DNA of 36,349 bases from Deltaproteobacteria bacterium (GTDB lineage: Bacteria; Desulfobacterota; Syntrophia; Syntrophales; UBA2210): NCBI GenBank assembly GCA_019313905.1, contig JAFDAI010000032.1, positions 1-36,349 on the forward strand. The letters are read 5' to 3'. Below, piece by piece: positions 1-7,515 of this stretch. The notes beneath the pieces are model-generated. The model made no database searches, was not told the origin of the DNA, and worked only from the letters and a program-made list of their open reading frames with translations. The translations under genes and the position numbers were made by a program. Positions within the stretch are counted from its first letter, which is position 1. Each line of letters begins with the position of its first letter.

Positions 1-37
1 CTATCCCCGTGCATGGTTTTTGGCCCCCATAGCTCAT
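1..37 (-). CDS. Possible start of a further minus-strand ORF, truncated by the window edge
   Basis: An ATG at 37-35 opens a frame that stays open to the window edge (12 codons, beginning Met-Ser-Tyr-Gly-Gly). It lies 14 bp after the stop of the small ORF at 52-189, which fits a third gene in the same minus-strand run. There is no convincing Shine-Dalgarno sequence and too little protein to name a family. An overlapping out-of-frame ATG at 30-28 runs into a stop within ten codons and was not chosen. Confidence 0.25.
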   Translation of the reverse strand, partial: MSYGGQKPCTGI

Positions 38-51
38 TTTCCGGGCACCAA

Positions 52-189
52 TTACCTCAAAATATACACGTAACCCATTATATTGTCAAGGTATTTTACT
101 TTTTCAGGAGACTCGAAATAGATGGCCTCAGCAGCCCAAACTAATAGAGAGCAAAGGAAAATAATGGTTATAATTTTCAAAAAATTCAT
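52..189 (-). CDS. Small signal-peptide or single-TM protein, 45 aa, coupled to the upstream zinc-ribbon gene
   Basis: The frame has 45 codons, starting ATG at 189 and ending TAA at 52. The ATG overlaps the TGA of the upstream gene as ATGA, a classic translational-coupling arrangement, and this is the main reason to accept such a short ORF. Residues 1-22 form a basic-hydrophobic segment (Met-Asn-Phe-Leu-Lys, then a run rich in Ile, Leu and Val, ending Trp-Ala-Ala-Glu-Ala). This is compatible with a signal peptide or one membrane anchor, followed by about 23 polar residues. No family is recognised. A promoter-like TTGACA/TATATT pair (17-bp spacer, minus strand, 61-89) lies inside it and could drive the ORF that follows. 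Confidence 0.5.
   Translation of the reverse strand: MNFLKIITIIFLCSLLVWAAEAIYFESPEKVKYLDNIMGYVYILR
61..89 (-). promoter_or_regulatory. Candidate sigma70 promoter reading leftwards out of the window
   Basis: On the minus strand, TTGACA (89-84) is followed by a 17-bp spacer and TATATT (66-61). Start would be expected near 54, ahead of the partial ORF at 37-1. It lies within the small 45-aa ORF, so it may be coincidental AT-rich sequence. Confidence 0.35.
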
Positions 190-1151
190 ATGCGATGGGT
201 ACTGATTTCTATTTCATTAAAGTTGTCTTCCTCGACTTTCAAGTATTTCGTAGTTGAATAAATGTCAAGGAACGGATCATTGGTGAGATGCGAAATTTGA
301 TCCTTTTGAATCTTTATCTTATATAGAACCAAATTTTCCTTCTTCTTAGAACCGCCTGGGTATGAAGTTGTAACATAATGACGACAGCCTACGTAAATTG
401 TACTAATATTCAATCCTCTACAAAACTGGAATATATCGTTGGTTACACGAGAGATGAGAGAGATAACTTCTTTTCGCAAAGAATCCTTCGTGTGATGTTT
501 TGTTTGCGTACCATGTTCCCCTGAAGTCATGCTTGACATTTCAAAATCTATATTAAGAGCAATGCCTTTTGAAGATTCATATACACTAATCTCTGCCCCA
601 GTAGGTGATGCCTCCTTTGCAATAGAACGAATCGCATCATGCAATGATTTTGTTGAATCACTTGAAAGATTACGCATTCGTAATTGGGCTTTTTCCCGAG
701 GACTAAGCGCAAATCTTTTATCGAACGATTTACGAGCTTCAAAAAGTATTTTGTAATTTTTGGTTGCTCTTCTTCGTAAATCTTGGGAATCAATGGCGTA
801 TAGTTCTTTTTCAAGCGAGGCTTTTTTTACTGTAAGTTCATCTGTATATTGCTTTTTCAATGTCTCCGTTTTCTCAACTTCGGCGGCCACAAGCTGAGAA
901 AAATCTTTTCGCATTAAACTTGGAGTAACCATAATACCGAATAAAACAAGCACTATTAGGACAATTAAAATAGAGCTCCGAATGTTACTGGATTTATTTT
1001 TTTGCGGAGGAGGATTTGTGGGATGCTCTTGTTCTTTTTGAAATAAACTTGCGCCACAGCGACCACAAACAGGTCTCTTGTCATCGGAATATGAATTAAT
1101 CCGATTTTTGACACCACATTTTGGGCATTTTATGATTTGCATTTTCGTCAT
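186..1151 (-). CDS. Zinc-ribbon, single-membrane-span protein of unknown function (probable integron cassette gene)
   Basis: This is a 321-aa protein. Near residues 9-34 it has two CxxC pairs (CPKC and CGRC) forming a short N-terminal zinc ribbon. After a polar proline-rich linker there is one membrane span around residues 58-76 (Ile/Leu/Val-rich). A charged, partly helical region follows, then a C-terminal domain of about 150 residues that I do not recognise. This zinc-ribbon plus one-TM layout is common in uncharacterised envelope proteins. The start lies only 12 bp beyond the inferred cassette boundary (1163/1164), with no strong ribosome binding site, which is usual for integron cassettes. 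The stop overlaps the ATG of a 45-aa ORF. The A+T-rich codon use differs from the housekeeping genes at 4416-13297 and suggests acquisition. An attC at its far end was not found in the window, so cassette status is inferred only from the upstream boundary. Confidence 0.75.
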   Translation of the reverse strand: MTKMQIIKCPKCGVKNRINSYSDDKRPVCGRCGASLFQKEQEHPTNPPPQKNKSSNIRSSILIVLIVLVLFGIMVTPSLMRKDFSQLVAAEVEKTETLKKQYTDELTVKKASLEKELYAIDSQDLRRRATKNYKILFEARKSFDKRFALSPREKAQLRMRNLSSDSTKSLHDAIRSIAKEASPTGAEISVYESSKGIALNIDFEMSSMTSGEHGTQTKHHTKDSLRKEVISLISRVTNDIFQFCRGLNISTIYVGCRHYVTTSYPGGSKKKENLVLYKIKIQKDQISHLTNDPFLDIYSTTKYLKVEEDNFNEIEISTHRI

Positions 1152-1157
1152 TTATAC

Positions 1158-1244
1158 TTCGAACACTACACGTAACCGGATGTCCAAAGCTGCAATGCGA
1201 AGCGGCGCAGCTTTGGACAGTCCGAGTTCACGTGATTGTTAGAT
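1158..1244 (-). other. attC recombination site of the P-type ATPase cassette
   Basis: On the minus strand the site begins with the R'' box ATCTAAC (1244-1238), which overlaps the ATPase stop region and fits RYYYAAC. It ends with an R' box GTTCGAA (1164-1158). Between them is a long imperfect palindrome: TGTCCAAAGCTGC pairs with GCAGCTTTGGACA around a GCCGCTTCGC loop. Further pairing (CGGA/TCCG, GAAC/GTT, CACGT/ACGTG) leaves single unpaired G, T and C on one arm, like the extrahelical bases of attC sites. The size of about 87 bp is within the family range. The R' box deviates from GTTRRRY at two positions. R'' is the exact complement of the GTTAGAT box at the start of the cassette (3179-3173), as expected for one excisable cassette. 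Confidence 0.88.
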
Positions 1245-3178
1245 TCCTCTTTTTGGTGGCACTATGGCCAGATACAACACTCGCTCTTAGTCCGTTAGCA
1301 ACTGCGAGCAATTCACTTGCTTCATGTACCAAAACGGCGACTGCAATTGTAATAAAACCACCAACACCTGCAGGAATCAAAATAGCCAGAACGAATATGG
1401 AAAATATTATGTTTTGTTTGCTTACATATCGTGCCTTTTGGCCGATTTTCATAGCTTCTTCAATCTTGCTTAGGTCATCCGCCATCAACGCAATGTCTGC
1501 TGCTTCAATAGCAGCATCACTACCGGCAGCGCCCATCGCCATTCCACATGTTGCTATTGCCAGGGCAGGTGCATCATTAACACCGTCACCCACCATCAGA
1601 GTAGGACCATCTACCATTAGCTCCTGCACAGCAGTTACTTTATCTTCAGGTTTCAGGCCGGCACGAATGTCATCGATACCTAGTTCTTTAGCGATGCGCT
1701 GTGCCGTTTGTTGATTGTCCCCGGTTAACATAACCGTACGGATTCCCAAACTATGTAATCGCTCTATAACTTCAATCGCATTCTCACGAATCGTATCGCG
1801 AATGGCAATAATACCAGTTATCATCCGAGCATTTCCCAGAATAACCACCGTCTTACCCTCTGACTGGTAGTTATTTATCGTTGTTTCATGCTCGCCGGGC
1901 TCTATGCCAGTCTCTAAAAATAATTTCGGATTTCCCAGATACCATGTCTCTGTATCAATACTTCCTTTCACTCCAGAGCCAAATATTGCTTCAGTATCAT
2001 GTGCACTGGCAATGCTTATTTGATTTTCTTGCGCATAGTTGACAACCGCCTGAGCCAGTGGGTGACTTGAGTATCGCTCCAGCCCTGATGCTAAACTGAT
2101 TACTTCATTTTCACTACCTTGCAACGCGATAACATCAGTCACATTTGGCTTTCCGTGTGTGAGAGTTCCAGTTTTATCCATGGCTATGATTTTTATCATA
2201 CCCAGATGTTCAAGATGAGCGCCACCTTTAATCAAAATACCGCGCTTGGCTGATCCGCTAATACCGGATGCCATAGTAATCGGCAGAGAAATAACCAAAG
2301 CACAGGGGGCAGCTGTAACTAAAAGAATAACCGCTTTGTCAATCCAGTATGCAGTATCTACCTGGATAAAAAGAGGTAACAGCACCATCACAATACTGAT
2401 TAATAAAATGGCCGGGCTGTAGCGACGGCCAAAACGCTCCATCCATGCCTGTGCACGCCCCTTTTGTTGCTGCGCATTCTCAACAAGATTGATAATTCGA
2501 GACAAGGTATTATCGGCAAAGGTACTGGTTGCTTTCACCGTTATCGTAGCCTGGCCATTTGTAGTAGCGGGGAATACTTTATCGCCAACGTTCTTATTTA
2601 TCGGAATTGATTCGCCAGTAACCAGTGATTCATCCAGGCTTGTTTCTCCTTTCAGGATGACACCGTCGGTAGGAACAGATTCGCCAGGCAAAACAATAAA
2701 CTCATCACCCACATTCATTTCTTCAGCGGGGATCAATTGTTCCTTACCGTCACGAATGACTCTTGCCTGTTTCGGAGCGAGATCCAGAAGTGAGCGAATA
2801 GCACTTCGAGTTCTGCTAAATGTGTATTCTTCAATACCTTCGGCAACGCCATAAAGAATAACCAATGCTGCCGCTTCATCCCACATATTGAGGTAAATTG
2901 CGCCAATAGTTGCGCCTATCATCAAGACCGGAATGCCGAACTGATGTTCTTGGGCAACCTCCTCGACACCCTCCTTAGCCCAGAGATAGCCACCAAGGAT
3001 TACCGCAACAAGGTAGACCCACATCGAAACATCATTGTTGATTGCCCCTGCATATTCAGAAATATATGCCAATAGCGCGAAAATACCGGCAATCAAGGGA
3101 TTCCGTATTGGGGGATAGGTCAACCATGAAGCTGATGACGATTTGTTGGATTCCGGCATGATTTTTCCTTTAATCTAA
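1164..3178 (-). mobile_element. Integron gene cassette carrying the heavy-metal P-type ATPase
   Basis: The cassette is inferred to run from the TT of GTTAGAT in attI (minus strand, 3178) to the G of GTTCGAA at the attC end (1164), about 2.0 kb. It holds one gene with a leader of 19 bp and the attC directly at the stop codon, which is the canonical one-gene cassette layout. Circularisation would rebuild an R' box GTTAGAT that pairs perfectly with the R'' box ATCTAAC. It is larger than most cassettes. As the cassette nearest intI it would be the most strongly expressed and most recently acquired one. Confidence 0.82.
1228..3159 (-). CDS. Heavy-metal translocating P-type ATPase (P1B type, APC motif), integron cassette gene
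   Basis: This 643-aa protein has the P-type ATPase core in order: TGES actuator motif (about residue 193), a membrane segment with Ala-Pro-Cys (Cys286), the phosphorylation loop DKTGT with Asp328, an SSHPLA motif typical of P1B ATPases, TGDN, and GDGVNDAP. A C-terminal HEASELLAVANGLR-like segment resembles the end of ZntA/CadA pumps. There is no N-terminal CxxC metal-binding domain, so the protein starts almost directly at the first membrane helices. Pumps of this class export divalent soft metals from the cytoplasm using ATP. APC replaces the CPC typical of Zn/Cd/Pb or Cu pumps and is closer to the SPC of P1B-4 (Co/Zn/Fe). Substrate is therefore open: Zn, Co or Cd are likely. The gene is an integron cassette: its leader carries the attI crossover box and its 3' end overlaps attC. 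Confidence 0.95.
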   Translation of the reverse strand: MPESNKSSSASWLTYPPIRNPLIAGIFALLAYISEYAGAINNDVSMWVYLVAVILGGYLWAKEGVEEVAQEHQFGIPVLMIGATIGAIYLNMWDEAAALVILYGVAEGIEEYTFSRTRSAIRSLLDLAPKQARVIRDGKEQLIPAEEMNVGDEFIVLPGESVPTDGVILKGETSLDESLVTGESIPINKNVGDKVFPATTNGQATITVKATSTFADNTLSRIINLVENAQQQKGRAQAWMERFGRRYSPAILLISIVMVLLPLFIQVDTAYWIDKAVILLVTAAPCALVISLPITMASGISGSAKRGILIKGGAHLEHLGMIKIIAMDKTGTLTHGKPNVTDVIALQGSENEVISLASGLERYSSHPLAQAVVNYAQENQISIASAHDTEAIFGSGVKGSIDTETWYLGNPKLFLETGIEPGEHETTINNYQSEGKTVVILGNARMITGIIAIRDTIRENAIEVIERLHSLGIRTVMLTGDNQQTAQRIAKELGIDDIRAGLKPEDKVTAVQELMVDGPTLMVGDGVNDAPALAIATCGMAMGAAGSDAAIEAADIALMADDLSKIEEAMKIGQKARYVSKQNIIFSIFVLAILIPAGVGGFITIAVAVLVHEASELLAVANGLRASVVSGHSATKKRNLTIT

Positions 3179-3268
3179 CGATTAAATGTTAAGAAACAAA
3201 TCAATGATATTGGATATCAGTATATTGTTTCTTGATTTCAATCGTATATTGATATAGCCTGATTTTTA
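3173..3268. other. attI region with cassette insertion point and divergent intI/cassette promoters
   Basis: The 109-bp gap between intI and the first cassette gene is A+T-rich. On the minus strand it contains GTTAGAT (3179-3173), a perfect GTTRRRY core site 14 bp before the ATPase ATG. This is where attI and cassette sequence should join. The cassette promoter Pc and the intI promoter must both lie here. A weak minus-strand candidate is TTGAAA followed after 17 bp by GATATC. No LexA operator could be recognised. Integrase-binding direct repeats were not resolved by eye. Confidence 0.7.
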
Positions 3269-4261
3269 ATGAAAAAGCAAGAATTTTATAATCCCCAAAA
3301 ACCTCGCAAATTGCTGGATCAGGTGCGTGATGTCATGCGTTTGAAGCATTATGCCTTTCGTACCGAGCAGACTTATATAGGCTGGATCAAACGGTTCATC
3401 TTTTTTCATGATAAAAGGCATCCTAACACAATGGGCGAACCCGAGGTTGAGGCATTTTTGACTTGGCTGGCTGTTGAGAAAACCGTCTCAAAATCCACGC
3501 AGAATCAGGCATTCAATGCATTGATTTTTCTTTACAGGGAAGTCCTCAAGATACCTCTTGAGGGCCGGATAGATGCTGTGAGATCTTTTAAGAAGCAGTG
3601 TCTGCCAATAGTTATGAGCAAGGAGGAAACACAGCGAGTTTTAAACGCTATGAGCGGCACGACCCAGCTTATGGCAAAACTCCTTTACGGAAGTGGTCTG
3701 AGGTTGATGGAATGTATCCGTCTGAGAGTTAAAGATATTGATTTTGAAATAAATGAAATCAGGGTTCACAGCGGCAAAGGTGATAAAGACCGGCTGGTTC
3801 CACTTCCGGAAAGTGTCAAGCCGGCGTTAAACATACATCTTGAACGTGTTAAATTAATCCACGAACACGATTTGGCGAAGGGTTGCGGTGAGGTATATTT
3901 GCCGCATGCCCTGGACAGGAAGTATCCCCATGCCGGCAAAGAATGGGGATGGCAATATATTTTTCCTTCAACTAAACTCTCACTCGATCCGCGTAAAAAC
4001 GTGACACGCCGACATCACATGGACCCTTCCTCTTTGGACAGAGCTATTAAGCGGGCGGTTAAACTGGCTGATATTACCAAGCGAATCACGTCCCATACTT
4101 TCCGGCATTCTTTCGCGACACATCTTTTGCAGACAGGCACTGATATCCGGACAATTCAAAGCCTTCTTGGGCATAATGACCTCTCTACTACAATGATTTA
4201 CACTCATGTGTTGCGCCAGGAGGGGCAGGGAGTTAAAAGCCCGCTTGATTCACTGGAATAG
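3269..4261 (+). CDS. intI: Integron integrase (tyrosine recombinase IntI)
   Basis: This 330-aa tyrosine recombinase has a SAM-like core-binding domain (about 14-105) and a catalytic domain with Arg145 (GSGLRLMEC), Lys170, His276-x-x-Arg279, His302 ([10 protein letters not shown]) and Tyr311. The diagnostic feature is the extra segment around residues 210-234 ([20 protein letters not shown]). This is the IntI-specific insertion that binds the folded attC and is absent from XerC/D and phage integrases. The enzyme recombines attI with attC to capture cassettes. It is divergent from the adjacent cassette, the standard integron polarity. Its length matches complete IntI proteins and all catalytic residues are present, so it appears functional. 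The ribosome binding site is poor, consistent with low expression. Confidence 0.95.
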   Translation: MKKQEFYNPQKPRKLLDQVRDVMRLKHYAFRTEQTYIGWIKRFIFFHDKRHPNTMGEPEVEAFLTWLAVEKTVSKSTQNQAFNALIFLYREVLKIPLEGRIDAVRSFKKQCLPIVMSKEETQRVLNAMSGTTQLMAKLLYGSGLRLMECIRLRVKDIDFEINEIRVHSGKGDKDRLVPLPESVKPALNIHLERVKLIHEHDLAKGCGEVYLPHALDRKYPHAGKEWGWQYIFPSTKLSLDPRKNVTRRHHMDPSSLDRAIKRAVKLADITKRITSHTFRHSFATHLLQTGTDIRTIQSLLGHNDLSTTMIYTHVLRQEGQGVKSPLDSLE

Positions 4262-4380
4262 ATTGCCGGACGGAAAACTGAATCTTCTATTTCAAAAAAT
4301 ATTATAAGATTAGGTAATTGATAATGGAGCATGAGGCAATATTTCATGCGGTGGCGCCCCCATGCTTTATCAGTATATGC

Positions 4381-4401
4381 GACAATTTCTGAGCTATTGT
4401 C
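4381..4401. repeat. Small inverted repeat after priA
   Basis: GACAAT (4381-4386) and ATTGTC (4396-4401) form a 6-bp stem with a 9-nt loop just after the priA stop. The gap 4262-4415 between intI and priA holds nothing else I can name. The stem is weak for a terminator and lacks a U tract on the priA strand. Confidence 0.3.
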
Positions 4402-4415
4402 AAAATAGGTCTTCT

Positions 4416-6836
4416 CTACATAAAATTCACAGGGTCCACATCGACCCTGATACGCAGGCCGGTTTCGCTGGTGTTTGCCAGTATGTTACCGGCCAGGGCG
4501 TGCAGGGCTTTTATATCGTTTCCCTTGAGGAGCATATGCCACCGGTAACGGCCCTTGACTCTGGACAGGGGGGCCTCCGCGGGTCCCAGTACGGAGATAT
4601 TTCCTCCTGCCTGCCGGGCAAGATCTCTGGCAACGGTGTTCAGATTTTTGACACAGCCGGTGATCCGGGCTTCATTTGTAGCTGATATTGTGAGGTTCAC
4701 CATACGACTGAATGGCGGATAGCCAAGTTCCCGGCGCGTTTGAATCTCGTTATCGTAGAAGCTGGCATAGTTGTACTCTCGGGCCCGCGTTATGGCGTAG
4801 TTATCAGGGTTGAAGGTCTGTATGATAACCCTTCCCGGTGAATCTCCTCTTCCCCCTCTGCCCGCAACCTGTGTCAGTACCTGGAAGGTCTTTTCCGCGG
4901 CCCTGAAATCGGGAATATTCAGGGAGTTGTCCGCTGATACAACCCCGACCAAGGTGACTCCGGGGAAGTCATGACCTTTTGTGATCATCTGTGTTCCCAC
5001 AAGGATATCTATCTCACCTCTGTCGAGAGATTTGAGGATTTTTTCGTATGCCCCTTTTTTTGAGGTGGAGTCGCTATCCATCCTCTTTACCCTCGCGCCG
5101 GGGAACAGTGTTGTTATTTCCTCCTCCACTCTCTCGGTACCCATACCATAACTGTTTATGCGGGAACCCCCGCATGAGGGACATACCGGAGGGGCCTTTA
5201 CGCGAAAGTTGCAGTAGTGGCATCGAAGAGAATTATCGTTCCTGTGATGTGTCATGGAGACGGAGCAATTGAGGCATTTGAATATGTAGCCGCAGTCGAG
5301 GCAATAGAGAAAGGTATGAAATCCTCGTCTGTTCAGAAAAAGGAGCGTCTGTTTGCCGTCGTCAAGCGTATCGCGGATTGCTTCTATAAGGGGCTGGGAG
5401 AAAATGGGCGCGTTTTTCCCTGATCCGCCTCCTTCTTTTTTCATGTCGATAATGTCGACGCGGGGAAGCTCTCTTCCTTCCACCCGTTCCGGCAGCTCGA
5501 GGAGCTTGAAATCTTTGTCTCTTGTGTTGAAATATGTCTGGATGCCGGGTGTCGCTGAACCCAGAACCACCGTTGCCGATCTCTGTTTTGCCCTTACTAT
5601 CGCAAGGTCTCGCGCGTTGTACGCAAGATGATCATCCTGTTTGTATGAGGAATCATGTTCTTCATCGACCACAATAAGTCGCAAGTCCCTGACCGGGGCG
5701 AATACCGCCGATCTTGCTCCTATGACAATCCTGGCTTCGCCTTTTTGTATCCTCCGCCATTCGTCATATTTTGTGCTTCTTCCGATACCACTGTGCAGTA
5801 TCGCGATCACGGTTTCGTCAAATCTGTTTCGTATCCTGCTTAAAAGCTGTGGCGTCAGGCTTATCTCCGGCACGAGGTAGATGGCGCTGCCACCCAGTTT
5901 GACGGTTTCTTCTATCGCTCTGAGATACACCTCGGTTTTTCCGCTTCCGGTGACCCCGTGGAGCAGACAGGGGAAATACTTGCGGGATTTTATTCCGGGG
6001 ATTATTTCATCGAGAGCCGCCATCTGTTTGTTATTCAGGATTATGTGTGTGTTCTGCTTCCCGATATGAGGTGGTTTGCCCGGGCTTCTGTAGGATTCCC
6101 TTGTGGATGTATGCACCAGGCCTTTTGTTTCCATTCTTTTTATCGTGGCCTGAACATTTTTGAATTTTTCACGGAGTGACGATAAATCGACCTCGCCGTG
6201 CCTCTCCAGGAAATCGCGGATATGTCCCTGCTTTTCGGTCAATTTGATTTCCGTGGGGAAGGGAGATGTCAGTTTTATTCTTTTTTCTATCTTCTTTTTT
6301 ACATCGGCCTTCCGGATTCTGTCTTCCAGGTTCACGTATTTCAGGGATTGAAGTTTTCTGAGATCATCAAGAATATTTTTTCTTCCGGTGTCTTTTTTCA
6401 GCCTGTCTGCAGAAAGGCCATTTGGATGCTCGTTCAATATTCCGATTATCCCGCGCTGCGCGTCGGACAGGTCATCCTCTTCCATCTTCCGATTATCGGA
6501 GAGGGAGGCCCACAGATTGCTCTCCATATCTATCCCGCCCGGAAGAGATGCCTTCAGAGTCTTTCCGAGTGGGTGCATATAATAATCCGATGTCCACCGG
6601 TAGAATTCAAGGTCTTCCGCGTTGAAAAGGGGTTCCGTGTCCAGCAGTTCAATAATGTTTTTAACGGATTTAATTTCTGTTGAGGGAGTTGATCCGACGA
6701 TATAACCTGTCACTTTTCTCTTACCGAATGGCACGAGAACCCGCTTGCCGACAGCTATCTGATTTTCCATTCCATCCGGCACGGCATAGGTGAAGGGGTT
6801 TGCCGATGGTATGCTTACAGCTACGTTGATATACAC
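4416..6836 (-). CDS. priA: Primosomal protein N' (replication restart helicase PriA)
   Basis: This 806-aa protein is slightly longer than E. coli PriA. The N-terminal 3'-DNA-binding domain starts YINVAVSIPSANPFTYAVP. The superfamily 2 helicase core has Walker A GVTGSGKT (294-301), DEEH (391-394) and GSATPG. It is interrupted by a zinc-binding region of four CxxC pairs (CLDCGYIFKC..., CHYC, CPSC), as in all PriA. The GTQMITKGHDFPGVTLVG segment and the C-terminal domain follow. PriA loads the replisome at collapsed forks by 3'-5' helicase action. The start is GTG with AAGGA eight bases upstream; an in-frame TGA two codons before it rules out a longer protein. It is the last gene of the minus-strand run that begins at serC. 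Confidence 0.97.
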   Translation of the reverse strand: MYINVAVSIPSANPFTYAVPDGMENQIAVGKRVLVPFGKRKVTGYIVGSTPSTEIKSVKNIIELLDTEPLFNAEDLEFYRWTSDYYMHPLGKTLKASLPGGIDMESNLWASLSDNRKMEEDDLSDAQRGIIGILNEHPNGLSADRLKKDTGRKNILDDLRKLQSLKYVNLEDRIRKADVKKKIEKRIKLTSPFPTEIKLTEKQGHIRDFLERHGEVDLSSLREKFKNVQATIKRMETKGLVHTSTRESYRSPGKPPHIGKQNTHIILNNKQMAALDEIIPGIKSRKYFPCLLHGVTGSGKTEVYLRAIEETVKLGGSAIYLVPEISLTPQLLSRIRNRFDETVIAILHSGIGRSTKYDEWRRIQKGEARIVIGARSAVFAPVRDLRLIVVDEEHDSSYKQDDHLAYNARDLAIVRAKQRSATVVLGSATPGIQTYFNTRDKDFKLLELPERVEGRELPRVDIIDMKKEGGGSGKNAPIFSQPLIEAIRDTLDDGKQTLLFLNRRGFHTFLYCLDCGYIFKCLNCSVSMTHHRNDNSLRCHYCNFRVKAPPVCPSCGGSRINSYGMGTERVEEEITTLFPGARVKRMDSDSTSKKGAYEKILKSLDRGEIDILVGTQMITKGHDFPGVTLVGVVSADNSLNIPDFRAAEKTFQVLTQVAGRGGRGDSPGRVIIQTFNPDNYAITRAREYNYASFYDNEIQTRRELGYPPFSRMVNLTISATNEARITGCVKNLNTVARDLARQAGGNISVLGPAEAPLSRVKGRYRWHMLLKGNDIKALHALAGNILANTSETGLRIRVDVDPVNFM

Positions 6837-6839
6837 TAA

Positions 6840-6944
6840 TCATTCCTTGATGTTGAGAAAATTTATGACAGGAGAACAGGCGTTTTCCTCCTCCGGCATA
6901 CTAAATAGGGCTTTGCACAGATCTCCATATGTAATGGTTTCCAT
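6840..6944 (-). CDS. Possible 34-aa ORF just upstream of priA
   Basis: An ATG at 6944 opens 34 codons ending in TGA at 6840, three bases before the priA GTG and in the same frame as priA. The peptide is acidic in its second half (contains Pro-Glu-Glu-Glu-Asn) and resembles no family I know. There is no good Shine-Dalgarno sequence before it, but its 3' end carries the priA ribosome binding site AAGGA, so it could be a leader peptide or simply non-coding. No stretch between 6945 and 7080 looks coding. Confidence 0.25.
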   Translation of the reverse strand: METITYGDLCKALFSMPEEENACSPVINFLNIKE

Positions 6945-7080
6945 GTCTGATTTTTACGGCATGGAGGCGTGGATACCCCCGCATGCCTTCAGGAAAGGTT
7001 TTAGAATCTGCTATGGTATGCTGTTTTCAAGGGTAAGAGAGGTGTAGTATCCTCAGGGCGGTTGGGGCTTGTGCAGGGAC

Positions 7081-7443
7081 CTATTCCCCTCTCTGTTTTT
7101 CCTGTTCTTCCTGCTTTGTCTTGCAGCTTATACAGAGGGTGGTAATCGGGCGTGCCATTAATCTTTTTTCGGAGATATCTTTCCCGCATACCTCGCATAT
7201 TCCGAAGGTGCCGTCATCAATGCGCTGGAGGGCCTCCCTCAATTTTTTTACCAGTTTTCTCTCCCTGTCCCTGATCCTCAGTTCAAAGTTCCTGTCGGAT
7301 TCCTGGGATGCCCTGTCCGTTACGTCGGGAAAGCTTTCCGTGCCTCCGGTCATTTCGGAAACGGTTTTGCCCGCTTCGCCCAATAACCCTTCTATCCTCT
7401 GCATGAACAGATCCCTGAAATATTCGAGTTGATCCGGTGTCAT
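7081..7443 (-). CDS. dksA: DksA/TraR family C4 zinc-finger protein
   Basis: This 120-aa protein has the DksA/TraR plan: an N-terminal helical hairpin (about residues 1-75, charged, with acidic residues near the turn), then a zinc finger CEVCG...(17 residues)...CISCK with four cysteines, and a short basic-acidic tail. Proteins of this family insert the coiled-coil into the RNA polymerase secondary channel and modulate promoter choice, often with ppGpp. At 120 aa it is shorter than E. coli DksA (151), and many such short proteins are annotated only as TraR/DksA family. A candidate promoter lies at 7480-7508 (minus strand), so this gene may be expressed separately from the operon upstream. Confidence 0.88.
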   Translation of the reverse strand: MTPDQLEYFRDLFMQRIEGLLGEAGKTVSEMTGGTESFPDVTDRASQESDRNFELRIRDRERKLVKKLREALQRIDDGTFGICEVCGKDISEKRLMARPITTLCISCKTKQEEQEKQRGE

Positions 7444-7479
7444 TTATGTTTATCTCCGCTTTCTTAAAGTGAATGAACC

Positions 7480-7508
7480 CATATATACAATGAAGCTATC
7501 TTTGTAAA
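7480..7508 (-). promoter_or_regulatory. Candidate sigma70 promoter of the dksA-like gene
   Basis: On the minus strand TTTACA (7508-7503), a 17-bp spacer and TATATG (7485-7480) sit about 40 bp before the start codon of the DksA/TraR gene. Overlapping TATATA at 7487-7482 gives a 15-bp spacer alternative. Confidence 0.4.
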
Positions 7509-7515
7509 GAAAAAA

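Noticed and set aside
65-75. TACACGTAACC repeated exactly at 1167-1177, inside the attC, suggesting a second attC
   Set aside because: No palindromic partner arms are present around 65-75, and this stretch lies in the coding frame of the 45-aa ORF. An 11-bp match alone does not make an attC.
3269-4261. Phage integrase or XerC/D reading of the recombinase
   Set aside because: The 25-residue insertion [16 protein letters not shown] is specific to integron integrases, and attI/attC features lie next to it.
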